A stretch of DNA of 64,000 bases from Opitutaceae bacterium EW11 (GCA_003054665.1 QAYY01000013.1:1-64000); one strand, 5' to 3'. Positions 23,926 through 31,376 are shown, counted from the first letter of the stretch. The notes: generated by a model from the letters alone, not told the origin. Program-made: numbers and translations.

Positions 23926-24033
23926 GAGCAGCACCCGGACGCGGTCCGAGCTGCTGCTCCATGTGAGAAGTGTGAGAACAGACCAGCGACTGGACGTCTG
24001 ATGAGTCTCTTCTGAGAGACGTTTGGTGTGTGC
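23926..24033. other. intergenic hairpins
   Basis: GAGCAGCA/TGCTGCTC with inner CGGAC/GTCCG (23925-23961), then ACGTCT/AGACGT around 23994-24022. They may terminate the preceding operon or act as a leader for 24086; there is no U-run, so the class is uncertain. Confidence 0.35.
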
Positions 24034-24085
24034 CTGGCCGAGCATGCTGCAAGAACGTGCGGATCGGCCAAAATTTTCTAGAAAC

Positions 24086-24307
24086 ATGAAGATGCTACTA
24101 TATTGGAACGACCAGGGCCGCTTCGCTGCGGCTCTGGCGAGAGAAGTGAGCGCCTGCGACCAGGCTGGAAACATCGTTGCACGCGAAGTGTGGCACAAGG
24201 GGCGCGCCAAGCTCGAGGAGGTCCGGCTTCGGCAAGAGCAGGTAATGTCCTGTTTCAACGTGGCGCCTGAGCATGTGCCGATCTCGATGATCGCTCGAGC
24301 GGTGTGA
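24086..24307 (+). CDS. small hypothetical protein
   Basis: 73 residues from ATG 24086. Helical, with GRFAAALAREVSACDQAG near the start and a Glu/Arg helix in the middle. No family, no ribosome site; TCTAGAAAC precedes the ATG directly, which is too close to act as the promoter element. Confidence 0.5.
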   Translation: MKMLLYWNDQGRFAAALAREVSACDQAGNIVAREVWHKGRAKLEEVRLRQEQVMSCFNVAPEHVPISMIARAV

Positions 24308-24410
24308 AGAAAGCCCGCAGAGCATCACTTCGATGCGTTGCCGCAAGAGCACCGTGCTGGTTACATTCGGCAGCGCGAAGATTTGGATGAGGTTCAAAAG
24401 CCGTGTCCCG

Positions 24411-24434
24411 GAAATCACCAAGGCGCGGTATACT
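24411..24434 (+). promoter_or_regulatory. RGAAWC-type promoter
   Basis: GAAATC (24411-24416; GGAAAT if the spacer is 13), spacer accaaGGCGCGG, TATACT (24429-24434). The ATG at 24446 is 11 bases on, giving a leader of about five bases. Confidence 0.7.
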
Positions 24435-24445
24435 GTTGTTACCAA

Positions 24446-25096
24446 ATGAAAACCTATATGAAGTCCACTCTCCGCCAGAAATCTATCAAGATCCTTGTAA
24501 CCGCCGAAGGCGTTAAGAGGGTCTCCGACCGCTGCAAAGTTGGTCCCGCAAAGCGGGGGACGGTCTACCAGGTGACCGGGCTCGCGATCACCATTGATAA
24601 TCATGCCGAACACCTTGGGAAAATGCTCTCTGAAAGTCTCCAGTCGGGCGCTCCTCGCATTCCCGACTTCCGGGTGCACGAAGACGCGCTTCGGCACGCG
24701 GACGACTTGCGTCGGGAGCAACCGAAGCAGCAGAACTTCAATGCAGGATTTACTGATGTTGCTACGGCTCGAGTTTGGGTCGGAGATGTTCCGGTATCGC
24801 TCGGTCTCGATTCTGACGGTGGTATCGATGTTACCATCGTCGAATGCACCTCCGGGCGGCACGCCAGCCCGTCAGTTTACGGCGTCGACCGAGAGTGGTC
24901 GAAATTCTCGCTGCCTCCCGGTCGCTACCTCATCACCGGCGACAATCCAGGTAGCGGGATTGAAGTTACCTACGCGCCGAAAGATATCCCCGACGGCAAC
25001 CCCTTCGTCTCACAAGCTCGCGTTGGCTCGAGCACGTATGGCGTTCATTTTGTCGCTAAGCCAGGCGAACTGATGGTGCGAGAATTCGGTGTATGA
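24446..25096 (+). CDS. hypothetical protein
   Basis: 216 residues from ATG 24446; longer upstream reading precedes the promoter. Unrecognised. The N-terminal 60 residues form a small beta-alpha unit, and the C-terminal half (130-215) reads as a beta sandwich with LPPGRYLITGDNPGSGIEV. It overlaps the next gene by 4 bases. Confidence 0.6.
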   Translation: MKTYMKSTLRQKSIKILVTAEGVKRVSDRCKVGPAKRGTVYQVTGLAITIDNHAEHLGKMLSESLQSGAPRIPDFRVHEDALRHADDLRREQPKQQNFNAGFTDVATARVWVGDVPVSLGLDSDGGIDVTIVECTSGRHASPSVYGVDREWSKFSLPPGRYLITGDNPGSGIEVTYAPKDIPDGNPFVSQARVGSSTYGVHFVAKPGELMVREFGV

Positions 25097-25587
25097 AGCC
25101 TCCACGGTATCGCCACACGCGCGAGCAGCTCCTGGATCGCGACTCGCAAGGCCGCACGCTGGCGCTGCGCCTTGCCTCCGAGGGGAAACTCACCGTCCTC
25201 GATCCCCACCTCCTCGATGCCGAGCTGCTCAATGAGAGGACCGACATGGACGCCACGCTCGTCCACATCGCGTGCCGCTGGGGGCAACTTGGGCATGTTC
25301 CTGAGGAAAACCTTACCGCTGAGATGCTGCTGCGCCGGGATGGCTATGGTTACACGCCGCTCGAGACAGCGGCCATCACGCAGCAGTTTGCTGCCGTACC
25401 GGAGGCGGTTTTCGAGCTGCTCGGGAAGGATGCTTACGGAGAGGCCGTGGAAGTGCTCCAGCGGATACACTGTGAGGAGCTTTCTCGAGGACCCGACGGG
25501 GTCTCGGTACGACTCGTGGAATCCGCGATGAGGTTGCTCGCGAAGGCGAGGGTGCGAGCGGGAATCGCTCGCGTGGTGCTACACTGA
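25093..25587 (+). CDS. ankyrin-like repeat protein
   Basis: 164 residues. Three repeats match those of 18643: RDSQGRTLALRLASEGK..LDPHLL, then ATLVHIACRWGQLGHVPEENL, then RDGYGYTPLETAAITQQFAAVPEAVF (about residues 15-110). The C-terminal 50 residues are a basic helix. A protein-binding scaffold is likely. It is translationally coupled to the preceding gene by an ATGA overlap. The next promoter lies inside its 3' end. Confidence 0.65.
   Translation: MKPPRYRHTREQLLDRDSQGRTLALRLASEGKLTVLDPHLLDAELLNERTDMDATLVHIACRWGQLGHVPEENLTAEMLLRRDGYGYTPLETAAITQQFAAVPEAVFELLGKDAYGEAVEVLQRIHCEELSRGPDGVSVRLVESAMRLLAKARVRAGIARVVLH
25562..25585 (+). promoter_or_regulatory. RGAAWC-type promoter, leaderless start
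   Basis: GAATCG (GGAATC if the spacer is 13), spacer ctcgcGTGGTGC, TACACT (25580-25585), then five bases and ATG 25591. It is embedded in the end of the ankyrin-like gene. Confidence 0.65.
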
Positions 25588-25590
25588 GAC

Positions 25591-25941
25591 ATGCTCGCTA
25601 CATCTTCCCTCAAAGCCACTTTCACGAAACTTCCAAACGAAGCCTGGGGCGTCCGTATCACTGGTGCCGACCAGGCGCCACTATCAGGTGACCAAGTCAC
25701 TGTAACCACGCAAGCGGGAGAGGTGCGCCAAGTGACCATTGCGGAGGTCCTCGAGACATCCGGTAGCGCCTATGTGTGCTCCCTTCGGCCAAGTCCCAAG
25801 CCGGTCGCCAGGAGGTACATCAAAGGCGGCTACTTCGGGCGCCGCTTTGAATGCGGCGAATGCGGCGACATGGTTTTCAACGGAAGCTATTGCTGGGAGA
25901 CGGGGCTGCGACACGGGTGGAACAACGCGGTGCGGGATTGA
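25591..25941 (+). CDS. hypothetical protein with zinc-ribbon-like end
   Basis: 116 residues. The N-terminal 70 residues look like a small beta barrel (GVRITGADQAPLSGDQVTV...). Residues 88-103 contain CGECGDMVFNGSYC, a possible CxxC...C metal site. The start follows the -10 box by five bases. Unrecognised; a nucleic-acid or metal-binding role is conceivable. Confidence 0.55.
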   Translation: MLATSSLKATFTKLPNEAWGVRITGADQAPLSGDQVTVTTQAGEVRQVTIAEVLETSGSAYVCSLRPSPKPVARRYIKGGYFGRRFECGECGDMVFNGSYCWETGLRHGWNNAVRD

Positions 25942-25998
25942 AGTTGCGTCTCTGGGTTTCGACTAGTCACAGATGCGCGGCTGCTTCAGACTTCCGGC

Positions 25999-26856
25999 GT
26001 GACATCCAGTACCACAGCGGGTGACGCGGGCGGAGAGCGCCTGTTTTCCTTCGATCAAATCCCAGAGCAACTTCGCGTGGCTGCTATTCAGGAAGCGGAG
26101 CCTTTTATTACTCCGATCCTCGTTGGGAACATTTGGCAGGGCAGCGCCACATTTGTTCGTGTTGGAACTAAATGCGGACTGCTTACCGCCGCGCATGTCT
26201 GGACGGGTGTTCGAGAGTCGGGCGCTACTGCTATAGGCTTAGTGGTGACAACCGGTGCGCATCGCTTCGAAGTGCCTGTCGAAACAATTCAGGCCGTTTT
26301 CCTCAAGGAAGTGATTCCTCACGCGTTCTTTCAGCCCGACATCGCGTTTCTCGAATTTACCCCGCGAGATATAGCTCGAATCGAGAGCCACCGGAAGAGT
26401 TTCTACCGGATCGGAGATCGTTCGAGGTCCATGGATTCAATGACGCAATTTCCGGGACCTTACGTTTGGGTAGCAGGGTTCCCGCAAGAATTTGTGGTGC
26501 CGAACGCAGAGGTTTACCAGGAAGAGCCTGTGCGCTTGGTGCGTGGAGGGCTCGAAGTAGCACCGGATCGGTACGTTGCAGGCAGCCCTTTCGATTACCT
26601 CGTCGTGAGGATTCCGTCGGGGGTCGACGGTGCCGCCCAAACGTATCAAGGTGTAAGCGGGGCGGGTGTCTGGGGCTTTTACTTTCGGCACGATAGGAAG
26701 ACCGGAGAGATTTCCTCGGAGCCACCGGAGTTTGCCCTGATAGGTGTAGCGTTTCACGAAGGTCCACTCGAAAAAAACCAGCGTGAGATCTGCTGCCACG
26801 GGGCTGGCTCGATTCATGTCACGCTACCCGGCGAGCTTCAGAATCCGCAGACATAA
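25999..26856 (+). CDS. trypsin-like serine protease domain protein
   Basis: 285 residues from GTG 25999. The catalytic set is visible: His in LLTAAHVW (near 67), Asp in PDIAFLEF (near 114) and Ser in YQGVSGAGVWG (near 221). Spacing and order suit the trypsin/DegP superfamily. There is no signal peptide or PDZ domain, so a cytoplasmic protease is inferred. Intracellular trypsin-like domains often occur in defence or signalling contexts, but no effector partner is next to it here. No recurrent promoter upstream. Confidence 0.75.
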   Translation: MTSSTTAGDAGGERLFSFDQIPEQLRVAAIQEAEPFITPILVGNIWQGSATFVRVGTKCGLLTAAHVWTGVRESGATAIGLVVTTGAHRFEVPVETIQAVFLKEVIPHAFFQPDIAFLEFTPRDIARIESHRKSFYRIGDRSRSMDSMTQFPGPYVWVAGFPQEFVVPNAEVYQEEPVRLVRGGLEVAPDRYVAGSPFDYLVVRIPSGVDGAAQTYQGVSGAGVWGFYFRHDRKTGEISSEPPEFALIGVAFHEGPLEKNQREICCHGAGSIHVTLPGELQNPQT

Positions 26857-26904
26857 CGCCGAGGGCACCTCCACGTTGCGGGATTGATTGCAGAAGTGGT
26901 GGCG

Positions 26905-26910
26905 TATACT
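26905..26910 (+). promoter_or_regulatory. possible -10 box
   Basis: TATACT preceded by GTGGTGGCG and followed after 8 bases by ATG 26919. The RGAAWC element is missing at the expected distance, so this is only a partial match. Confidence 0.4.
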
Positions 26911-26918
26911 TGTCCCGC

Positions 26919-27470
26919 ATGCAGGAGCCGTTGAGATGCGCCATGACAGGAATTCCGGTGAGCGGCTCTGCAGATGCCATCTGGGACGATGGCGAATGGA
27001 TCTCGTGGGCGTACATTAACGAACAGATCGAGCTGCAGGAGTCGGAGGCGGGCCGCGAAAACCTAGAGTATGCTGCGGCGCACCCCGACTGCAGCTACAC
27101 CGAGCTCACTGGGCGGGCTGCTATTGAAGAATCACGGACCGGGAAGACGTCGCGTCTCTGGGGGACTATTGGAGAGCGCTTCGTCGCCGAGAAGTTCGGC
27201 GTGGTTCTGAGCCGCGCCAACGCCGAAGGCCACGACGGGCACCTCGGCAAGGACCTGGTCGAAATCAAGACGATCACGCCGGGGTAGCAGCGTCTCGTAG
27301 TTAGAGTGAAGACCACGGGAAACTTCAGTCTTCTCGCCGTGGTTCGTGTGCAGCCAGACCTCCACATGGATGTGAAGTTTGTTCGAAGAGCTGCCCTGCC
27401 GCCTGCCGGAAACAATCCATTTTGGTTTCTGACTTGGGCGGAAGTTTGCCGCCTGGCAGAGTCGCTTTGA
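26919..27470 (+). pseudogene. nuclease-fold gene interrupted by in-frame TAG
   Basis: The frame from ATG 26919 stops at TAG 27285-27287, right after a PD-(D/E)XK-like core (GERFVAEKFG, HDGHLGKDLVEIKTITPG). Reading continues in the same frame with a natural sequence (QRLVVRVKTTGNFSLLAVVRV...FWFLTWAEVCRLAESL) to TGA 27468-27470. A single nonsense codon therefore splits a protein of about 183 residues. The product would be a small nuclease-like or DNA-end-binding enzyme. It could be a true pseudogene or, less likely, read through. Confidence 0.65.
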
Positions 27471-27472
27471 AC

Positions 27473-27682
27473 GTGGACAACCAGAAGCACCTCGTCGCCG
27501 AAGGCACATTTGCGGGCCTGTGGGTGCGCACCGCCAAGGTCCTTCGCAACGGCGGCTATACCTCGCGGCAGAAAGTCGCCACGGATGTATCCAGCAGAAA
27601 GCTACAGGCCTACGTCTCAATTTCTGACTACGGAAGGAAGCTCCAGGAAGAGGTTCTCCGATGGCTTAGCGCGCCACGCTGA
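27473..27682 (+). CDS. small hypothetical protein
   Basis: 69 residues from GTG 27473 (or TTG 27465), two bases after the stop of the interrupted nuclease gene, so probably one operon. Basic N-terminal half with WVRTAKVLRNGGYTSRQKVATDV; helical end. No family recognised. It converges on the minus-strand gene ending at 27691 with no clear terminator. Confidence 0.5.
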   Translation: MDNQKHLVAEGTFAGLWVRTAKVLRNGGYTSRQKVATDVSSRKLQAYVSISDYGRKLQEEVLRWLSAPR

Positions 27683-27690
27683 GCAGCTCA

Positions 27691-28668
27691 TCAGAGAGCC
27701 GCCCGAAGCTCTCTTTCCAATGCTCTTTGCTCAGACTTGGTGACCGACCAGAATCGCATATCCAGCACAGCCGCTGCTTGTCCAGGTGCCAGCCTGCAAC
27801 CCCCAACCAGCAGCTTGGTCGCCGTGCGACGATCGCGGCACTCAGAAAGCTTTTCCATGAGCCACGCCCGGTGGCGGAGTGCGAAGAGCATTGCGTCTAG
27901 CACGCCGGGGCGAGCGTCCGTCGGTGCAAGGGGCACAAAGACCGGAGTGTCGTCGAGGATGTCGAAAGCCGGGCGCCATGGCTTCTCGCCCGCGCCACCA
28001 GGAATCGTCTCCTTGGTCACGTATCCACCTTTGCTTGGGCAGACTGTGATCACGTGCAGATCATTTCGAGCCTTGAGCGTACCTCGAAGTTGCTTTGCGA
28101 GCGCTTCCGCAACTTCGCGGCTCTTGATGAGGCACCCCTCGGAGATGCTGCGATGGCAGTACGCGTTTCGGGTTACGTCGTATACTCCGGCAGCGCCGCG
28201 GAAAATGGATGTCACTACTACGTAGCGGGTCTCATCCCGTACCTCGGCGACTCGCCTTTTCAGCTCTTTGAGCTGGGCCGGGCTGAACTCATCGAACTCT
28301 TTCTCTTCCTCCAAGGTCGCACGTAGTTCCTGGACAGCCACGTCGCCTTTTCCCTCCCGAATCAACTGAAGTCGCGATTTCTCACCTTTGCCGCCGCGTG
28401 AAACAAAAGTGGCGATGACGTACAGCGGATCCCTCGACCGCAGCAGCTTCACCAGCTCTTCCGCGTGCGGCAGTACTCGGAAGTTTTCATCAAACTGCCA
28501 CCGAGGATAGTGCCACCCGCCAAGGTGGTCCTTCCATGCCACAATGGTGTAGCTCCTCCGGGCCGCAGCCAGAGAAGCTTTCGTCCAACCTCGCTGCAGC
28601 AGCTCCGGTTCGTGCAGCGAGCCTCCTTCGGCGAGAAGGGTAGGCGCGTGGTGCTCTGGTAGATCCAT
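27691..28668 (-). CDS. multidomain hypothetical, MbcA/ParS-like start, GyrA-like tail
   Basis: 325 residues. Residues 20-85 (EPELLQRGWTKASLAAARR..., HYPRWQFDENFRVLPHAEELV) resemble the C-terminal module of MbcA/ParS antitoxins. The central part is unrecognised. The last 70 residues (AMLFALRHRAWLMEKL..., QAAAVLDMRFWSVTKSEQ) resemble the coiled-coil tower of DNA gyrase/topoisomerase IV subunit A. Both are by-eye similarities and may mean a chimeric or regulatory protein. It follows 28722 in the same direction after 53 bases. Confidence 0.5.
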   Translation of the reverse strand: MDLPEHHAPTLLAEGGSLHEPELLQRGWTKASLAAARRSYTIVAWKDHLGGWHYPRWQFDENFRVLPHAEELVKLLRSRDPLYVIATFVSRGGKGEKSRLQLIREGKGDVAVQELRATLEEEKEFDEFSPAQLKELKRRVAEVRDETRYVVVTSIFRGAAGVYDVTRNAYCHRSISEGCLIKSREVAEALAKQLRGTLKARNDLHVITVCPSKGGYVTKETIPGGAGEKPWRPAFDILDDTPVFVPLAPTDARPGVLDAMLFALRHRAWLMEKLSECRDRRTATKLLVGGCRLAPGQAAAVLDMRFWSVTKSEQRALERELRAAL

Positions 28669-28721
28669 TGCGGGAGCACAGCGGTTGCCACCGTGGCGGT
28701 CAAACCGGAGCGGCTATCTGG

Positions 28722-28928
28722 CTACTGGTTGAGCAGCATAGCGACTGCCGCATCCCAGGTCCCATGCTGTCGCAACGCCTGGCGAAGCTCCTCCTCCGGA
28801 ATCGCGGGTAGCTGCACTGCTCGAGCGATCCTCTGTTTGGGCCACCGGTCTGCCGCTTCCATGGCGGCCAGGTGAGCTTCGCTCAGCTGCGGTTCCTCTG
28901 TGGCCAGGAGAATCTCGAATTCCGCCAT
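28722..28928 (-). CDS. small acidic hypothetical protein
   Basis: 68 residues, helical, Glu/Ala-rich, with UBA-like spacing near the end (EEELRQALRQHGTWDAAVAMLLNQ). Unrecognised. Upstream of and co-directional with 27691-28668; divergent from the promoter at 28978. Confidence 0.5.
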   Translation of the reverse strand: MAEFEILLATEEPQLSEAHLAAMEAADRWPKQRIARAVQLPAIPEEELRQALRQHGTWDAAVAMLLNQ

Positions 28929-28977
28929 GACCTGAAGGTGTTGGGAAACATTGGCGAAAGCAAGGACACAGCGACTT

Positions 28978-29001
28978 GGAAACTCGGTGTGGTGCTATGC
29001 T
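28978..29001 (+). promoter_or_regulatory. RGAAWC-N12-TANNNT promoter
   Basis: GGAAAC (28978-28983), spacer tcggtGTGGTGC, TATGCT (28996-29001). The first ATG is 22 bases on, with no Shine-Dalgarno. It drives three tiny membrane genes. Confidence 0.8.
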
Positions 29002-29023
29002 AAAGCATCAACCAATTCCTCCT

Positions 29024-29119
29024 ATGATCCTCCTCCTCGCATTCCTCGCCCTCCTCCCATTCACGACTGTGGCGGCTTTTGCCGCCCTGTGCCTTCGGCA
29101 TAGCCGCTACAATTTCTAA
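29024..29119 (+). CDS. 31-residue membrane peptide
   Basis: MILLLAFLALLPFTT continues into a single hydrophobic helix and ends in a basic tail (RHSRYNF). It looks like a small inner-membrane peptide, possibly toxin-like or a complex subunit. It is first after a recurrent promoter and is followed by a Shine-Dalgarno for the next tiny gene. Confidence 0.45.
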   Translation: MILLLAFLALLPFTTVAAFAALCLRHSRYNF

Positions 29120-29132
29120 GGAGGTTTCAAAC

Positions 29133-29210
29133 GTGATATTCGCGACCCTCCTCGGCCTGATCCTCGCCGCCGCAGCAATGCTCGCATACCGCGAGCACAT
29201 GGGAGCCTGA
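29133..29210 (+). CDS. 25-residue membrane peptide
   Basis: GTG 29133 follows AAGGAGG by 8 bases, an excellent ribosome site that supports real translation. It encodes one hydrophobic helix (VIFATLLGLILAAAAMLAY) and a short polar tail. The next gene starts two bases after its stop. Function unknown. Confidence 0.5.
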   Translation: MIFATLLGLILAAAAMLAYREHMGA

Positions 29211-29212
29211 GA

Positions 29213-29518
29213 ATGAAAGTTCCACGCTCCTTCGTCTGCCTCTCAGCGCTGGTCCTCCTCGGGCACCTCGGCGACTATAGCACCACGCTGTGGCTCATGC
29301 GCCGAGGCGGCCTGGAGGGAAATCCGCTTGCTGCCTGGTTTTTGGATCACGACCTGTTCCTTGCCTGGAAGCTCCTGGGTGTTGTCGCACTCGTGGCGCT
29401 GCTCTGGCGCTACCGCTCAAGTCGCTTTGGGGTGGCACTGGGCGTTGGACTGACCGCGGCGATAGCCGCGGTGGTGGCCAATAACTGCTTCTGGATTGGG
29501 AAGCTGGCCAGCACGTGA
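29213..29518 (+). CDS. DUF5658-like small membrane protein
   Basis: 101 residues with three hydrophobic segments (about 8-28, 45-65, 72-92). The motif LGDYSTTLWLMRRGGLEGNP fits DUF5658, in which an Asp and an E-x-NP motif in the first loop are conserved. Role of the family is unknown. Third gene of a membrane-peptide operon with very tight spacing. Confidence 0.65.
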   Translation: MKVPRSFVCLSALVLLGHLGDYSTTLWLMRRGGLEGNPLAAWFLDHDLFLAWKLLGVVALVALLWRYRSSRFGVALGVGLTAAIAAVVANNCFWIGKLAST

Positions 29519-29529
29519 ATGCCGGACGC

Positions 29530-29553
29530 AGAATCGCGCCGTCGCGATAGTAT
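29530..29553 (+). promoter_or_regulatory. RGAAWC-N12-TANNNT promoter, possible AUU leaderless start
   Basis: AGAATC (29530-29535), spacer gcgccGTCGCGA, TAGTAT (29548-29553), then GGATAC. The expected +1 at 29560 is an ATT codon that opens a natural reading frame; the ATG at 29552 overlaps the -10 box. Confidence 0.75.
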
Positions 29554-29559
29554 GGATAC

Positions 29560-29964
29560 ATTAACACTCCTCTATTTTTCGAAGTCGGCTCCCCAGCCAC
29601 AGAATGCGGCTACAGCGATCGCCGCGCCGGACGGATCACCTCTGTTTCCAAGAGCGGCAACGAAGTCTCATTTTGTCGCGGCAAGGCGACTCTGCTGAAT
29701 GGTCCAGCGTCGGACGCTGCCGATGCACTGCAGGTTTCTCTGGGCGGCTTTTGCGGTCATGTGAGTGGCACCCAGCGGTGGCTCATTGAGCGCGACCCGG
29801 TGGCGCCGGCTGAAGTTTACTTGCTGCGACGCAATGGGCGCTGGGTGCGCCGAGGAGGGAGCGCCAAAGGTGGGGCTCGGCTCGTTGCCGGGCACTCGCA
29901 CTTCACGACTTCAATTTTTGACGCACGAGGGTCATTCGAAGCGGCTGGAGCTTTCGCTACGTGA
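29560..29964 (+). CDS. hypothetical protein, putative ATT start
   Basis: 134 residues from ATT 29560, six bases after the -10 box. The frame reads naturally (beta-rich, RRAGRITSVSKSGNEVSF, then QRWLIERDPVAPAEVYLLRR) and has no earlier ATG, GTG or TTG. The alternative is that ATG 29552 was the start and a T was lost from the run TTTTT at 29574-29578; however that ATG lies within the promoter. Unrecognised protein. A terminator stem overlaps its last codons. Confidence 0.5.
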   Translation: MNTPLFFEVGSPATECGYSDRRAGRITSVSKSGNEVSFCRGKATLLNGPASDAADALQVSLGGFCGHVSGTQRWLIERDPVAPAEVYLLRRNGRWVRRGGSAKGGARLVAGHSHFTTSIFDARGSFEAAGAFAT

Positions 29965-29994
29965 CCCCCTGCATGTAGCGAAAGTTTTCTTTTT
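29951..29994 (+). terminator. intrinsic terminator
   Basis: Ten-bp arms CTTTCGCTAC (29951-29960) and GTAGCGAAAG (29975-29984), followed by TTTTCTTTTT. The left arm encodes the end of the preceding protein. Confidence 0.85.
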
Positions 29995-30026
29995 GTGAAG
30001 GGCACGTTGCGTGACATAATATAGCG

Positions 30027-30479
30027 ATGTCCACTCGTTCATCTCTTCGCTCCGGCGAAAACTTCCATCTGTTTGAAGAGTGCTTCGATCGTGACGCAGT
30101 CTGGCTTGAGCTGAGCGGCTGCGAATTCGAAGCGGCACCAGGCCAAGTCGCCGTTCGAATTCCGCTGGCAATCTGGGAGCACGTCCGAGATGCCACCATC
30201 GCGCAGTTCGACTTGGTGGACCTCAACGACGAAGCTCTGGAGCAGCACGTGCGGGAACTCTGGAGCAAACGCCAGGAGATGCTCAGGAATGAGCCTGAAA
30301 GATCCATTCTTCGCTTCGTTGGCGCCATGGTGTGGGGTGTGGGAAGTCCGGATGAGCAGCTTGCGCACGGTCTCGAGTGGCACCTTGGAGAGCGAGAAAG
30401 GCAGCGCGTTTTGCGGACCGAGATCGATGCACTGAAACGGCCAGACAGGGGGGCAAATGATGAAAAAGAAACGAGTTAA
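30027..30479 (+). CDS. hypothetical protein
   Basis: 150 residues, acidic, with no signal or membrane segment. The middle contains AIWEHVRDATIAQFDLVDL and the C-terminus is a charged helix. CATAAT lies six bases before the ATG, a leaderless arrangement with only a weak GAAGGG upstream. It overlaps the HigA-like gene by 23 bases and could be its operon partner, but it shows no similarity to HigB toxins. Confidence 0.55.
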   Translation: MSTRSSLRSGENFHLFEECFDRDAVWLELSGCEFEAAPGQVAVRIPLAIWEHVRDATIAQFDLVDLNDEALEQHVRELWSKRQEMLRNEPERSILRFVGAMVWGVGSPDEQLAHGLEWHLGERERQRVLRTEIDALKRPDRGANDEKETS

Positions 30480-30903
30480 GCGACGCGCCCTGAAGCCCGG
30501 TGCTCCCTCATTCGCTGCGATGCCCGCGACCTACGCCGGTCTAATGGACCTTTTCGTACCACGATCAATTCACGATGCGGCTGCATACATTGCGGCCGTG
30601 AAGATGCTGGACGCACTCGTCGGGCATAAATTGAACCACGACCAAGAAGCGTATCTCGACAAAGTGGCCAGGCTGGTTGAGGAGTACGAAGACGAGAACA
30701 TTCCAGAACCGGCAACTGGCATCGCCATTCTGAAATTTCTCCTGGACGAACACGATCTCGACGCCGGCGACCTTGGTGGACTCCTCGGCGTGAGCCGCTC
30801 TGCCGCAACCCGCATTCTTACGGCGGCACCAGCCCTCAGCGCGCCGCATGCTGAAAAGCTCGCAGCCCGTTTCGCTGTAAGCGCTGATCTTTTCCTCGCC
30901 TGA
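30457..30903 (+). CDS. HigA-like antitoxin/XRE regulator without HigB
   Basis: 148 residues. After a basic N-terminus the protein follows HigA: a helical region with LDALVGHKLNHDQEAYLDKVARLVEEYEDE, then ILKFLLDEHDLDAGDLGGLLGVSRSAATRIL (an XRE HTH) and an end LAARFAVSADLFL. HigA antitoxins neutralise HigB mRNA interferases and repress their own promoter. No HigB-like gene is adjacent; the upstream overlapping gene is unrelated by eye. It may be an orphan or have a novel partner. Confidence 0.78.
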   Translation: MMKKKRVKRRALKPGAPSFAAMPATYAGLMDLFVPRSIHDAAAYIAAVKMLDALVGHKLNHDQEAYLDKVARLVEEYEDENIPEPATGIAILKFLLDEHDLDAGDLGGLLGVSRSAATRILTAAPALSAPHAEKLAARFAVSADLFLA

Positions 30904-30947
30904 GAGCGGCATCGAGATGCACCAAAAGGCGCAGACACCCCTGACAA

Positions 30948-31376
30948 GTGGCCAAAAAGAAGCGATTTAAACGAAAGCTTCGGACATCCGAAGACGACAC
31001 CAAAATGCTGCACCAGATGTCGCAGCAGGAGCTCGCAGCGTATCTTGGTTCTCCCGGCGAAGCGGAAGGCGCCCTAGCGGAACACGCTGCTAAGCATCCA
31101 CTCGATCGTGCTTCCATTGGAGCTGCTCTGCGCAAGGCGCAGAGCACGGCAGCTTTGGAAGCGATTCAGCATGGGACGCTGGTCTATTTCTCTGAGGGTG
31201 GCAATGTGGTTGGCAAAGATCCGAGGGAAGTTCTCGCGCAGGCGTCTGGACGGAGAATGTCGGTCGAGGAGCTTATGCGGCTAGCGGAGCAGCTGGTTCG
31301 TGAAAAGGATGCAGCGCGGGCGGAGGAGCTGAAGCGGCAGTACCTCGAGGGCTTCTATGGCGAGGAGCTGGGGTAA
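30948..31376 (+). CDS. hypothetical protein
   Basis: 142 residues from GTG 30948. A basic start (AKKKRFKRKLR) resembles the start of the HigA-like protein (MKKKRVKRRALK), suggesting related regulators or a shared DNA/RNA-binding tail. The rest is Ala/Glu helical. The repeated 14-mer TTCGGACATCCGAA is part of its coding sequence (30979-30992). Confidence 0.5.
   Translation: MAKKKRFKRKLRTSEDDTKMLHQMSQQELAAYLGSPGEAEGALAEHAAKHPLDRASIGAALRKAQSTAALEAIQHGTLVYFSEGGNVVGKDPREVLAQASGRRMSVEELMRLAEQLVREKDAARAEELKRQYLEGFYGEELG
30979..30992. repeat. palindrome TTCGGACATCCGAA, copy 3
   Basis: Same 14-mer as at 7772 and 12889, here within a coding region and without the trailing (T/C)TCAC. Confidence 0.55.

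Noticed and set aside
23994-24030. CTGATGAGTC as a hammerhead ribozyme core
   Set aside because: After the stem the required GAAA is GTTT and the third stem does not form.
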